The translations under genes and the position numbers were made by a program. From Haloplanus aerogenes (lineage in GTDB: Archaea > Halobacteriota > Halobacteria > Halobacteriales > Haloferacaceae): a DNA stretch of 64,000 nt. The stretch is taken from the NCBI RefSeq assembly GCF_003856835.1, contig NZ_CP034145.1:2046001-2110000 (forward strand). The letters run 5' to 3'. This document shows, piece by piece, positions 16,113 to 24,773 of the stretch. The notes below the pieces were generated by a model. It was not told the origin of the DNA and did not search any database. It was given only the letters and a program-made list of their open reading frames with translations. The first letter of the stretch is position 1; every line of letters begins with the position of its first letter.

Positions 16113-17218
16113 CGCAGCCCCCGATAGATGTCAGCTAGCCGTTCGAGCGTCGCGTCGATCGACAGCGTCTCGCGGTGGGCCAGACAGCCGGCTTCGAGGT
16201 CGCTCCGGTCGTCGAGTGCGTCGGCCAGCCGGTCGGCCATCGCGTCCGGATTCCCCGGTTCGAACAGGTAGCCTGTCGTCCCGTCGTCGATGGTCGACCG
16301 GAGGGCGCCGGCGTCCGCACCGACCACGGGCGTCCCGCAGGCGATTGCCTCCAGGCCGACGAGCCCCTCCGTCTCGACCGGGCTGGGGAAACCGAACACG
16401 TCGAGTGCGGTGTAAAACGCCGGGAGTTCCTCGCGGTCCAGAAACCCGACGAAGCGAACGTCGACGTCCCGCCGGCGCGCGAGCCGTCGAAGGTCGTCCG
16501 TCGCAGGACCGTCGCCGCCGAGGACGACGGTAACGTCCCTGTCGAGACGGTCGGCCGCCCGAACCAGATCCTCGATTCGCTTCTCGAAGCCGTGCCGGCC
16601 CGTGTATCCCACCAGCGTCCCGTCGAGCCCGTATCGGTCGCGAAACGCTGTGCCGTCTGCCGGCTGGAACTCTCGAAGATTGATCCCGTTGGAGAGCGTC
16701 CGGACGGGGACCTCGCCGTCGAGGCGCGTTTCGAGTTCGCGCGTCGTCTCGGCGGACGGTGCGAGTACGAGATCCGCCGCCTCGAGCACGCGACGTTCGT
16801 ACGTCGAGAGGCCGGAGGCGAACAGCGACGCCCCCACGTCGGTCGGCACCACGTACTCGGCGTACTCCGCCATCGGCGTGTGATACGAGACGACGAACGG
16901 GAGGTCGTGCGTCCGGGCGAGCACCCAGCCGGCGGCTCCGACCGAAAACACGCTGTGGGCGTGGACGATGTCGGCGTCCCGAACTGCGGAGGGAATCCAC
17001 GGCAGGGCGGCGCGATAGCCCGGATAGAAGGGGAACGGTGCGCTGGAGATCGGATACTCGTGGTCGCGTGGTCGGTGGTCGCTGTCGGGGTACACGACGT
17101 TCATCAGCCCGTACGACTGATTCCAGCGCTCGGCCCACTCCGCGATGGTGTACGTGACGCCGTTGACCGTCGGGAGATACGTATCGGTGAACGCGGCGAC
17201 TTCGAGTCCGTCGGTCAC
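16109..17218 (-). CDS. GT4-family glycosyltransferase
   Basis: This 369-residue enzyme has the GT-B fold: an N-terminal acceptor domain starting FTDTYLPTVNGVTYTIAEWA and a C-terminal nucleotide-sugar domain with VGYTGRHGFEKRIEDLVRA, VLGGDGPATDDLRRLA and PSPVETEGLVGLEAIACGTP (the EX7E-type signature). The closest known role in this subfamily is transfer of a sugar or mannose to a lipid such as diacyl- or archaeol-type glycerols, which is inference here. It is the first gene of a minus-strand unit with two small membrane proteins, which may hold it at the membrane. Confidence 0.88.
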   Translation of the reverse strand: MTDGLEVAAFTDTYLPTVNGVTYTIAEWAERWNQSYGLMNVVYPDSDHRPRDHEYPISSAPFPFYPGYRAALPWIPSAVRDADIVHAHSVFSVGAAGWVLARTHDLPFVVSYHTPMAEYAEYVVPTDVGASLFASGLSTYERRVLEAADLVLAPSAETTRELETRLDGEVPVRTLSNGINLREFQPADGTAFRDRYGLDGTLVGYTGRHGFEKRIEDLVRAADRLDRDVTVVLGGDGPATDDLRRLARRRDVDVRFVGFLDREELPAFYTALDVFGFPSPVETEGLVGLEAIACGTPVVGADAGALRSTIDDGTTGYLFEPGNPDAMADRLADALDDRSDLEAGCLAHRETLSIDATLERLADIYRGLR

Positions 17219-17276
17219 ACAGGGGTGGTGAATCGGTGGCTAAATATAACGACCGGTCGTACGCTCGTCCCGCGAA

Positions 17277-17663
17277 ATGGACGCGACACGGGTCGGGTGG
17301 GTCGTCGTCGGGAGCGCGATCCTCTGTGCCGGGATGACGCTCGTCGGCGTGAACGCGTTCGCCGGGCGACTCTGGCTGGTGGTCGTCGGCTTCGCCCTGT
17401 TCGTCGGTGGCTACCGGACGATGCAGTACGGCGTCCACGGCTGGCCCTCGCTCGACGGCCTCGGCGCGACGAACGCCTCCACCGCCGGATCGCTGGCTCG
17501 TGGCACCGGACTCGCGCTCTCGGTCGTCCTCTGTGCGTACGGCTTCGTCCTCATGGGCGAGGCCGTTCGCGCATCGGCGTGGCAGCCGACGCTGTTCTCC
17601 GGCGCGTCCGTCGTGGTCGGATACGTGATCGGACACATTGCCGCCAACGGCGAGGTGTTGTGA
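17277..17663 (+). CDS. four-helix membrane protein A' (right copy)
   Basis: This 128-residue protein is a paralogue of the A protein at 15678-16112. It starts 58 bases from the divergent GT4 start. The ATG at 17277 is preceded by TAAATATAAC near 17241, a probable TATA element. The stop codon is followed directly by the GTG of the B' gene. Function is not known. Confidence 0.72.
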   Translation: MDATRVGWVVVGSAILCAGMTLVGVNAFAGRLWLVVVGFALFVGGYRTMQYGVHGWPSLDGLGATNASTAGSLARGTGLALSVVLCAYGFVLMGEAVRASAWQPTLFSGASVVVGYVIGHIAANGEVL

Positions 17664-18050
17664 GTGATCGGGCGTCGACGACTCCAGTTGTACGGCGGCT
17701 TGCTCGTTGCGATCATCACGCTCGCGCTCGCCGTCGACTCGGCGGTGCGTGACGGCTACCTCGAGGTGTTCGGCTGGGTCGTGGCGTCGTGGGGGAGCTA
17801 TCTCGTCGCCCACCACGGCGCAACGGGGCGATTCGTCGACGAACCGGGAACGGGAGACGCACCGGCGGTTCCCCAGTCGTTGCCGCGTCGGGCGATCCTC
17901 GTCGCCGCGATTCTGGGGATGGTGGTCGCCTTCCCGCTCGGAATCTTCGCGCTCGCCAACGACTCGTTCGGCGTCCTCCTGACCGCCGCGACCCTCTTCG
18001 TCGGCGCGTACGTCGCGGGCCATCACCTGCTGACCGGACAGCCACTATAG
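17664..18050 (+). CDS. four-helix membrane protein B' (right copy)
   Basis: This 128-residue protein is a paralogue of the B protein at 15275-15691, sharing the AH-x-TGRFVD motif after the second helix and a (L)TG ending. It begins with GTG immediately after the A' TGA stop, so expression is coupled. It has four predicted helices (about residues 8-28, 32-50, 72-90, 95-117). Function is not known. Confidence 0.7.
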   Translation: MIGRRRLQLYGGLLVAIITLALAVDSAVRDGYLEVFGWVVASWGSYLVAHHGATGRFVDEPGTGDAPAVPQSLPRRAILVAAILGMVVAFPLGIFALANDSFGVLLTAATLFVGAYVAGHHLLTGQPL

Positions 18051-18103
18051 ATAGGTACGTGGACACTAGTGTTTTACACGAGTGGCTATCAGTGTAGCTG
18101 ACG

Positions 18104-19561
18104 ATGGGCACCGGATCGCCTGACGACGCACCCACTGTCGACTGGTATCCGACGGATCCAGACCCCGAGCAGCGTCCGTTCAACGCCTTCGTCCGCGGCA
18201 ACGACCTCGCGACCCGCGCCGAACGGCCGTTTTCGTCCCTGAGCTTTCACCAGTTCTGCGCGGTGTCGCCACGAGAGACCTTCTACACGCAGGAGCGACA
18301 GGGGGGATCGGTTCGAATCATGCCGGCTATCGTCCGCCCGGCCCTTCGCTACTGGCCACTGACGATATTCGTCATGACGGTGCTCTATCTCCTCGCCCCC
18401 CTCGTCGAACCGGGTCTCGAACCGGTCTGGGCGTTCTTCCCACCTCTCACCGTCGACAACCTCGTGTGGGTCGCTGGCGTGATCGTCGTGTGGACGACGC
18501 TGTTCGCCATCATCAGTCAGGTCGGCATCGTAACCCGGTATTCGCAACTGGCCAAACCCGCGTTCGTCTACGGCCTCCTCGGCATCCTACTCGCCGGGAC
18601 CGTGTTTTCGGTCTTTCTCGTCTGGAACAGCGACACGCCAGCGACTCTCCCTCGAAACGTCGTCTTCGGTTCGGGCTTTCTCTTCGCCGCCTACGTCTCG
18701 GGGATGATCGCGTACGACCTGTTGATCCGGACGGAGAACATGCTCGAAAACTTCGGGAAGAAGAACATCGTCGAGAACGAAAGGCAGTACGAGGACGTCT
18801 TTCTGTCGGACTTCACGAAGAAACTGGAGGCGTCGGTGTTCGACGTGCCGCTCGCACTCGTCTTCGGCGTCACATTCACCAGTCAGCTCGTGGGGTTCTG
18901 GCTGCTGCAAAACGGGCCACACCAGCTCGATTCGTCCATCGCGCTGGCCTGTAACGCCTTCTTCGACGCCATTCTGATGACGGCAATCTTTCAGTTCTTG
19001 ATCTTCATTCGACAGCTGAACCTGCTGCTGGACGACAAGTACGAACGCGACGGGGAAGCGGTGGTGCTCCAGTTCCAGCCGTTCCACCCGGACGGCCGCG
19101 GCGGGTTCCGAGACATCGGCCGGGCGGCGATGCAGGTGAACGTCCTCGTCATCGTCGCCGGGCTGTACTACGTCTACCGGCTGTACGTGCAGGGGCTTCG
19201 CGCCCTCCCCGCGGGTGGATTCGACGCCCTCCAGAACATGCAGGCCGTCATCTGGCTGATCGACTTCGGCGGCCCCATCGTGCTGTACGCCGTCGTCTCG
19301 GCGGTCTGGCTCTACTACACCTTCTGGACGACACACCTCAAAATGGCCCGGGACAAGGAGCGGATGATCCTGCGACGACAGGCGTCGTACCGCAGCGACA
19401 CTGACGACGAGACCGAACCCATCGGCAGCGTGAACGACAGGGCCGGCTACGAGGAACTGCTCACGTCGCCCGTGTGGCCGCTCGACAGCCGACAGCTCCA
19501 GACCGTCGTGCTGTCGAACATCATCCCACTGTTTCTCACGCTGTCGAGTATTCCCATCTGA
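18104..19561 (+). CDS. multi-spanning membrane protein of unknown function
   Basis: This 485-residue protein has a cytoplasmic N-terminus of about 75 residues, then about eight hydrophobic helices (for example WPLTIFVMTVLYLLAPLV, LVWVAGVIVVWTTLFAIIS, MQVNVLVIVAGLYYVYRLYV). A charged loop lies near residues 205-240 (LLIRTENMLENFGKKNIVEN) and the tail is acidic. I recognise no transporter signature. It stands alone between the B' gene and a convergent GGGP-synthase-like gene only 10 bases away. Confidence 0.7.
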   Translation: MGTGSPDDAPTVDWYPTDPDPEQRPFNAFVRGNDLATRAERPFSSLSFHQFCAVSPRETFYTQERQGGSVRIMPAIVRPALRYWPLTIFVMTVLYLLAPLVEPGLEPVWAFFPPLTVDNLVWVAGVIVVWTTLFAIISQVGIVTRYSQLAKPAFVYGLLGILLAGTVFSVFLVWNSDTPATLPRNVVFGSGFLFAAYVSGMIAYDLLIRTENMLENFGKKNIVENERQYEDVFLSDFTKKLEASVFDVPLALVFGVTFTSQLVGFWLLQNGPHQLDSSIALACNAFFDAILMTAIFQFLIFIRQLNLLLDDKYERDGEAVVLQFQPFHPDGRGGFRDIGRAAMQVNVLVIVAGLYYVYRLYVQGLRALPAGGFDALQNMQAVIWLIDFGGPIVLYAVVSAVWLYYTFWTTHLKMARDKERMILRRQASYRSDTDDETEPIGSVNDRAGYEELLTSPVWPLDSRQLQTVVLSNIIPLFLTLSSIPI

Positions 19562-19571
19562 CCGCTCGCCG

Positions 19572-20825
19572 TCACGCCGACCAGTCCATCGCCCCGATCG
19601 AGAGGTGAGTCACGGGGAGTGCCGACGGGGTGTCGGGGGCCAGAACCCCCGACGCGAGCGCCGTCAGGAACGACCGATCCGGCGGCGAGTCCACGACGGC
19701 ATCCAGCGAGGTGTCGAGCTGCCGGCGCACGCGTGACGGCGAGGAAGCATCCGACGCCAGCGCCGTTTCGAGGCGCCGACAGAGCGCGAGGCCCGTCGCC
19801 AGCAGCGTTCGCGCCCGGTCGACCGGCGCGTCGACGGCAGTCGTCGAGAGATACTGCGCGGCCGCCGTGTCCGCGACGGTGATGGTGTCGTCTAGCCACG
19901 CCTCGATCCGTGCCGTCGTCGGTTCGGCGCCGACGCTCGACTCGGCGTCGAGGCGTCGATAGAGGTCGACCTCCTCGTCGGCGATGTCGTGGAACACGTC
20001 GCCGACGACGACGGCGTCGGCACCCGCCGCTCGCACCGCGCGGGCGTGTTCGCGGGTTCGCAGCCCGCCGCCGTACCAGAGCCGTGCCCAGTTGAGTGCG
20101 GGCGCCACCGCCTCGATCACGTCGGTCGCCGCCTCGCCGCCGTACGTGCCCGAGTACTCGACGTAGATGATCTCGCTCCGCAGGTGGCAGTCGGCGGTGA
20201 CGGCGCGCTGCCGGGCCGCCGTGGGCGAGAGCACGTCCGCGTCGGTCACGCCTGCTTCCCGCGCCGCCGCACTGTCGGGGTTCTGGATGATGTACGCCTC
20301 GAACAGGGCGCGGTTCAGGACCTGTGCGGACAGGACTGGCGTCACGTACGGTCGGATCACGTCGCTCAGCCACGACGGTAGGTGGTCGTCGAGTTGCGTC
20401 GCGATCAGGTCCTCACGAAGTCCCTCGATCGCCTCCCCGAGCGTGCCCACGAGCGCCTCGGAGGTTCCGTTCAGCACCTCGGGCACGGCGAGAAAGGCCG
20501 ACTCGGACAGCGTCGTGTCGGTGACGTGCCTCGGCGCGCTCGGTTCGTGGATCGCGGGCACCGACGCGAACTCGAGGAGGTCGAACGTCTCCTCCGTGGT
20601 GGTCGCGGTGACGCCGGTCGACCCGCCGACCGAGACGGCGTCGGTGTGGGCGAGATACGCGGGATACAGGATCGGGAGCCGTTTCGCCGGTTCGGGGTCG
20701 AGTTTCGTGACGTGCGTCCACGAACGGGGAACTGGGTTCGCGTCGAACACGCCCGCCTGCTCCACGCTGCTCGTGACGCCCTCGGCAATCGAATGAATCC
20801 ACTGCGACACCGACCGCTCGACCAT
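19572..20825 (-). CDS. PcrB/GGGP-synthase-like enzyme, extended
   Basis: This 417-residue protein has the TIM-barrel signatures of the PcrB / geranylgeranylglyceryl-phosphate synthase family: KLDP (41-44), VGGSTG (66-71), YVEYSG (221-226), YGGGLRT (251-257) and VVVGD (272-276). The family joins a prenyl diphosphate to glycerol 1-phosphate, the first ether-lipid step. It is far longer than usual (about 230-250 residues): there is extra sequence in the middle (about 120-170) and a C-terminal extension of about 120 residues with no recognised domain. It may be a paralogue with altered substrate. The divergent partner starts 153 bases away. Confidence 0.8.
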   Translation of the reverse strand: MVERSVSQWIHSIAEGVTSSVEQAGVFDANPVPRSWTHVTKLDPEPAKRLPILYPAYLAHTDAVSVGGSTGVTATTTEETFDLLEFASVPAIHEPSAPRHVTDTTLSESAFLAVPEVLNGTSEALVGTLGEAIEGLREDLIATQLDDHLPSWLSDVIRPYVTPVLSAQVLNRALFEAYIIQNPDSAAAREAGVTDADVLSPTAARQRAVTADCHLRSEIIYVEYSGTYGGEAATDVIEAVAPALNWARLWYGGGLRTREHARAVRAAGADAVVVGDVFHDIADEEVDLYRRLDAESSVGAEPTTARIEAWLDDTITVADTAAAQYLSTTAVDAPVDRARTLLATGLALCRRLETALASDASSPSRVRRQLDTSLDAVVDSPPDRSFLTALASGVLAPDTPSALPVTHLSIGAMDWSA

Positions 20826-20978
20826 GCTCGGGGCGAGGAGGGGACGGCGCTTCTATCCACCGATCCGGGTCGTCGGCCGGCCGGTCGGCCGTGACACGCG
20901 TGGGCGGCGAATCGACGCCCCCGCGGGCAGTCGTGACCAGCCCCAACCAGAAGGTTTGAATAGTTCTGTAGCGGGCAT

Positions 20979-22244
20979 GTGTCTACATCGGCCGCGTCGA
21001 CGACGGGCCGAACGACACACGGAGCCGACACGACCATGGCAGGGAGCACGACGAACGGCGTCTGGCGGCGCGTGGCGGAGAGCATCGCCCAACGGGATGC
21101 GCTCCCGACGCCGGTACGGGCCATTCTGGGGTATTACGCGGACAGCGGACAACTGTCGGTGAGCGCCTTGCGGCTCCAGCGCACCACCGACCGGTTCATG
21201 ACACGGGCCGTCGAGGACCTGTTCGACCCGGTCGAGGCGGCCATCGCCCGGGACGTGGACGCGGCCCCCGACACCGTCGAGTTCGAGTACGATACGAAGC
21301 TCACCCTCCCGGCAGAACTCACGCTCGGCCAGGTGTACTACCGAGCGCGACGGGAGACGCCGGACGGGTTCGACCCCGTGAACCGCGAACTCACGTCGTT
21401 GCGCGCCCGCCTCGGCGGCGCGGACGAGGACCGACTGGCGCGACTGCTCGACGCACACGCCGACCGCCTCGACACCATCGAGCGGGCGGAGCGGATGACC
21501 GAACTGGTCACGGCCGCCCTCGTCGACGGGGATATGCGCGACGCCCTCAACGACGCGGAGTACGAGGACTTCCACGTCGACTTCCCCGTCGCCTCGGACA
21601 AACTGCACCGGGAGATTGCGTCGTGTGCACAGGAGGCGTTGCAGCGACTCGTCGACGAGCGATTCGAGGCGTTCCCGCCCGCGGTGCGCGACGCCTACGA
21701 CGAGGCGGTGGATATCTCGGAGCGGCATCAGGCACGGGACGACCGCTTCCGGACGCTGGCGCGTCGGGCGCGGGACGGAGACGACGACGCCGTCGTGGCC
21801 ATCGAATCGGAGTACAAGTTCGCCGACTTCGACACGCCGCCGCCGGTGTTCGACGACGACGACCTCGAACTGCCGTATCTCAAGACCCAGTATCGTCGCG
21901 TCGGCGTCATCTATCGAGGGATGATCGAGATGTACCGGGCGGCGGACATCGACATCGACAGGGCGTTCGAGAAGTCGATCATCTTCGCCATCATCGGCGC
22001 GCAGGTGTGGCTCGACGACGTGGACGACTACGAGGCCGACTACGCCGAAGATCAGCTCACGCCGGTCACGGCCGAGTACCTGCTGGCGTCGGACGACGAG
22101 ACGGCGTATCGACGCGTCGTCGACATTTCGCGGACGTATCTCGACGCCGCGAAAGCGCACGCGGAGGCGTCGAACTCCCCGCTCGCGGGGATCGGAAGCG
22201 ACTACATCTATCGCTCCGGCGATCCGTCGGTGTTGCCGCGGTAG
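20979..22244 (+). CDS. helical protein with DDVDD motif, possible prenyl-synthase-like
   Basis: This 421-residue protein appears mostly alpha-helical and acidic. Residues 346-350 are DDVDD, within QVWLDDVDDYEADYAEDQ, in a helix-rich region (YRGMIEMYRAADIDIDRAF before it). This looks like the Asp-rich metal site of class I prenyl/terpene synthases, but a second metal motif is not clear and the family is unknown to me. A GTG at 20979 lies about 24 bases after TTTGAATA (20955-20962), suggesting a leaderless start; ATG at 21036 is the alternative and would shorten it by 19 residues. It is divergent from the GGGP-synthase-like gene, a hint of shared prenyl chemistry. Confidence 0.65.
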   Translation: MSTSAASTTGRTTHGADTTMAGSTTNGVWRRVAESIAQRDALPTPVRAILGYYADSGQLSVSALRLQRTTDRFMTRAVEDLFDPVEAAIARDVDAAPDTVEFEYDTKLTLPAELTLGQVYYRARRETPDGFDPVNRELTSLRARLGGADEDRLARLLDAHADRLDTIERAERMTELVTAALVDGDMRDALNDAEYEDFHVDFPVASDKLHREIASCAQEALQRLVDERFEAFPPAVRDAYDEAVDISERHQARDDRFRTLARRARDGDDDAVVAIESEYKFADFDTPPPVFDDDDLELPYLKTQYRRVGVIYRGMIEMYRAADIDIDRAFEKSIIFAIIGAQVWLDDVDDYEADYAEDQLTPVTAEYLLASDDETAYRRVVDISRTYLDAAKAHAEASNSPLAGIGSDYIYRSGDPSVLPR

Positions 22245-22331
22245 CCACGGTCGCGCCGCTGGCGCGAGCGGCGTCACACGGCACGCCACCGATGAGTTAG
22301 CTTTTCGGTCGTGGACCGTTCAGACACCCCT

Positions 22332-23189
22332 ATGCAGGTCCACACGGTCGGTGAGGGGACTCCCGAGGTTGCGGTCGTCGGTGCGGTCCACGGGGACGAA
22401 CCCTGTGGCGCTCGCGCCATCGAGCGCTTTCTCGATTCCGACCCCGAGGTCGACCGCCCGGCGAAGCTGATCATCGCGAACGAACGCGCCCTCGATCAGG
22501 GCGTCCGGTACGTCGAGACGGATCTGAACCGCGCGCTCCCCGGCGACCCCGAGAGCGACCTGTACGAGGAACGTCTCGCGTACGACCTCATGCAGGAAGT
22601 GCGGGACTGCGTCTCCCTCGGCATCCACTCGACGGTGTCGTATCAGGACGCCTTCGCCAACGTGGCGTATCTGAACGAGCGGAAACGCGACATCGTCGCC
22701 CACCTCCCCGTCACCGGCGTCGTCGACTTCACCGTCGTCGCCGACGGGCGATCGGTCGAACTGCCGGGTTTCGTCGACATCGAGGCCGGGTATCAGGGTT
22801 CGGCCGAGGCCGTCGACAACGCCTACGACTGCCTCCGTGCCTTCCTCCAGACGACGGGCGTCCTGCCCGGCGACCCGCCGGCACCCGATCCGGGATTCTA
22901 CGAGGTGACCGAACCCATCTACAAGGACCCCGGCAAGGAGTACGAGTTCCTCGGCGAGAACTTCGAACGCGTCGACGCCGGCGAGCAGTTCGCCACCGTC
23001 GACGGCGCTCCCTTGACCGCGGACGAGCCGTTCTGGCCCATCCTCATGTCCAGCGACGGTCACGACGTGTTGCTCGGCTACCGATCCAACTATCACGGGC
23101 CCCTCTCGTCGCTCTCGCTGTCGGCCGTCGACGCCGACGCGGACGCCGCCAACGCCGACGCCACCGACGACCCCGTCGCCGAAGACTAG
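22332..23189 (+). CDS. AstE/AspA (aspartoacylase) family metal hydrolase
   Basis: This 285-residue protein belongs to the succinylglutamate desuccinylase / aspartoacylase branch of the M14 zinc enzymes. The metal site begins GAVHGDEPCGARA (His20, Glu23), and the third ligand is probably the His of GIHST. ETDLNRALPGDP matches the conserved substrate loop. The natural substrate, an N-acyl amino acid or similar amide, cannot be read. ATG 22332 is preferred over a GTG at 22311 because the family N-terminus matches there. The end overlaps the convergent kptA by four bases. Confidence 0.85.
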   Translation: MQVHTVGEGTPEVAVVGAVHGDEPCGARAIERFLDSDPEVDRPAKLIIANERALDQGVRYVETDLNRALPGDPESDLYEERLAYDLMQEVRDCVSLGIHSTVSYQDAFANVAYLNERKRDIVAHLPVTGVVDFTVVADGRSVELPGFVDIEAGYQGSAEAVDNAYDCLRAFLQTTGVLPGDPPAPDPGFYEVTEPIYKDPGKEYEFLGENFERVDAGEQFATVDGAPLTADEPFWPILMSSDGHDVLLGYRSNYHGPLSSLSLSAVDADADAANADATDDPVAED

Positions 23190-23872
23190 TCCTCGATAAT
23201 CGTCAGGTACGACGGCGGCACCCGGTCCACCGTGTACGTCTCGTTGCCGCGTTTCGTAATTCGATACTCCCCCAGCAGTGCCGCCGCATCGACTTCGAAC
23301 ACGACGGGGTCGGCCGCGTGTCGCCGCCCGACGGCGTGGGCATCTTCGACAGAGGCCGAGAGATGCACCTGCTGGCGGCTCATCGGCTTCAACCCTTCCG
23401 ACCGGATGGCGTCGACGTTGTCCGGCGTGGTGCCGTGATACAACTCGTCCGGCACCGGCGCGTCCGTAGGTTCGAGGTCGACGGCGACGGAGTGGCCGTA
23501 GGCGGCGCGGACGCGGTCGGTGTCGGCGTCGCTATCACCGGCCTCCGGCCGGTTTCCGGAGGAACGTCGTTCCTCGCTATCACGCTCGAACCGCCCTTTC
23601 GGATCGGTAGCGACGACGCCCGCGACCGCCGCCTCGTCGGCCCACGGATACCGATCCGTCGCCACCGTGACGAGGTCGGCCCACGCCACCCAGCCCCGGT
23701 CGTCGAGCGAGAGGCCCACGTCGTCGGGGAAGTGCCGGAGCGCGCCGCTGAGAAATTTGGAGAGGCGGGTGCGACGGTCCGCCGAGAGTACCGTCTCGCC
23801 GGTGGCGCCACAGACCGGACACGTGCCATCCGTGTAGCCGTGGTCCGGACAGCGTCGAACGGGGTCGGTCAC
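23186..23872 (-). CDS. kptA: RNA 2'-phosphotransferase with zinc-finger N-terminus
   Basis: This 228-residue KptA/Tpt1 enzyme moves a 2'-phosphate from RNA to NAD+. After a short Cys-rich head (CPDHG and CPVCG) comes the winged-helix part (RLSKFLSGALRHFPDDVGLS, DDRGWVAWADLV). The catalytic ART-like part follows (AAYGHS, ELYHGTT, RQQVHLSASVEDAHAVGRRH, DPVVFEVDAAAL). The start is a GTG at 23870-23872. The hinge between the two parts holds a 15-residue insertion discussed as a repeat feature. The gene follows sucD on the same strand with a 31-base gap. Confidence 0.88.
   Translation of the reverse strand: MTDPVRRCPDHGYTDGTCPVCGATGETVLSADRRTRLSKFLSGALRHFPDDVGLSLDDRGWVAWADLVTVATDRYPWADEAAVAGVVATDPKGRFERDSEERRSSGNRPEAGDSDADTDRVRAAYGHSVAVDLEPTDAPVPDELYHGTTPDNVDAIRSEGLKPMSRQQVHLSASVEDAHAVGRRHAADPVVFEVDAAALLGEYRITKRGNETYTVDRVPPSYLTIIED
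23530..23583. repeat. 45-base palindromic insertion inside kptA flanked by 9-bp direct repeats
   Basis: CGCTATCAC occurs at 23530-23538 and again at 23575-23583. The stretch between contains two perfect stems: CCGGCC/GGCCGG with loop TCC (starting at 23538) and GAGGAAC/GTTCCTC with loop GTC (23559-23575). The unit is 45 bases, so it adds exactly 15 codons (SEERRSSGNRPEAGD-like) and leaves kptA in frame. The position is the linker between the winged-helix and catalytic parts. It resembles a protein-coding palindromic element; a search of the genome is needed to show that it is mobile. Confidence 0.6.
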
Positions 23873-23903
23873 GGGCCAGCGTAGGCGGCCCGCCGGAAAA
23901 AGC

Positions 23904-24773
23904 CTAGAGGAAGCCTTCGATGTGGTCCGCGACTTCCTCGGGGGTGTCGCCGACGGGGACGCCCGCGTTGTTGAGCGCCTCGATCTTGCTTTCGGCCGTC
24001 CCGGTGCCGCTCCCGGAGACGATGGCGCCAGCGTGGCCCATGCGCTTGCCCGGCGGGGCCGTCCGCCCGGCGATGAACGCGGCGACCGGCGTGTCCATCT
24101 CGGTCGCGATGAACTCCGCGGCCTCCTCCTCGTCCTCGCCGCCGATTTCACCACACATGGCGACGGCTTCGGTCTCCTCGTCCGCCTCGAAGAGTTCGAG
24201 GGCGTCGATGAAGGAGGTGCCGATGATCGGGTCGCCGCCGATGCCGATGGCCGTCGTCTGCCCAATGCCCCGCTGGGTCAGGTTGTCGACCACCTGATAC
24301 GTGAGGGTACCCGACCGGGAGACGAGGCCCACGTTGCCGTCCGCGAAGATGTTGCCCGGCAGGATGCCGAGTTTCGCCTCGCCGGGCGTGATGACGCCGG
24401 GGCAGTTCGGGCCGACGAGGTAGGTGTCCGTCTCCGAGAGCCGGCGGTTCACCTTCGCCATGTCCTGTGTCGGAATCCCTTCGGTGATGGCGACCACGAG
24501 GTCGAGCGACGTGTCGAGCGCCTCGAACAGGGCGTCCGCGGCGAAGGCGGGCGGCACGAAGACGACGGAGGCGTCCGCGTCCTCGCGGCGCACCGCCTCG
24601 TGGACCGTGTCGTAGACGGGGACACCGTGGACCTCCTGTCCTCCCTTGCCCGGCACCGCGCCGGCGACGACGTTCGTCCCGTACTCGATCATCTGCTCGG
24701 CGTGGAAGTTGCCCTCGCCGCCGGTGATGCCCTGCACGACGACGCGGGTGTCGTCGTCGACGAGGACACTCAT
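23904..24773 (-). CDS. sucD: succinate-CoA ligase alpha subunit
   Basis: This 289-residue subunit carries the CoA-binding Rossmann part ([18 protein letters not shown]), the conserved [17 protein letters not shown], and the phosphohistidine loop in [15 protein letters not shown]. With SucC it interconverts succinyl-CoA and succinate with NTP formation in the citric acid cycle. It overlaps sucC by four bases. A T-rich run after the stop (CTTTTTCC on the minus strand near 23897) may terminate the transcript. Confidence 0.95.
   Translation of the reverse strand: MSVLVDDDTRVVVQGITGGEGNFHAEQMIEYGTNVVAGAVPGKGGQEVHGVPVYDTVHEAVRREDADASVVFVPPAFAADALFEALDTSLDLVVAITEGIPTQDMAKVNRRLSETDTYLVGPNCPGVITPGEAKLGILPGNIFADGNVGLVSRSGTLTYQVVDNLTQRGIGQTTAIGIGGDPIIGTSFIDALELFEADEETEAVAMCGEIGGEDEEEAAEFIATEMDTPVAAFIAGRTAPPGKRMGHAGAIVSGSGTGTAESKIEALNNAGVPVGDTPEEVADHIEGFL

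Noticed and set aside
18305-18322. tRNA T-arm-like GGTTCGAATC
   Set aside because: It lies inside the membrane-protein gene at 18104-19561 and no cloverleaf arms surround it; the same applies to a match near 37087 in mrp.
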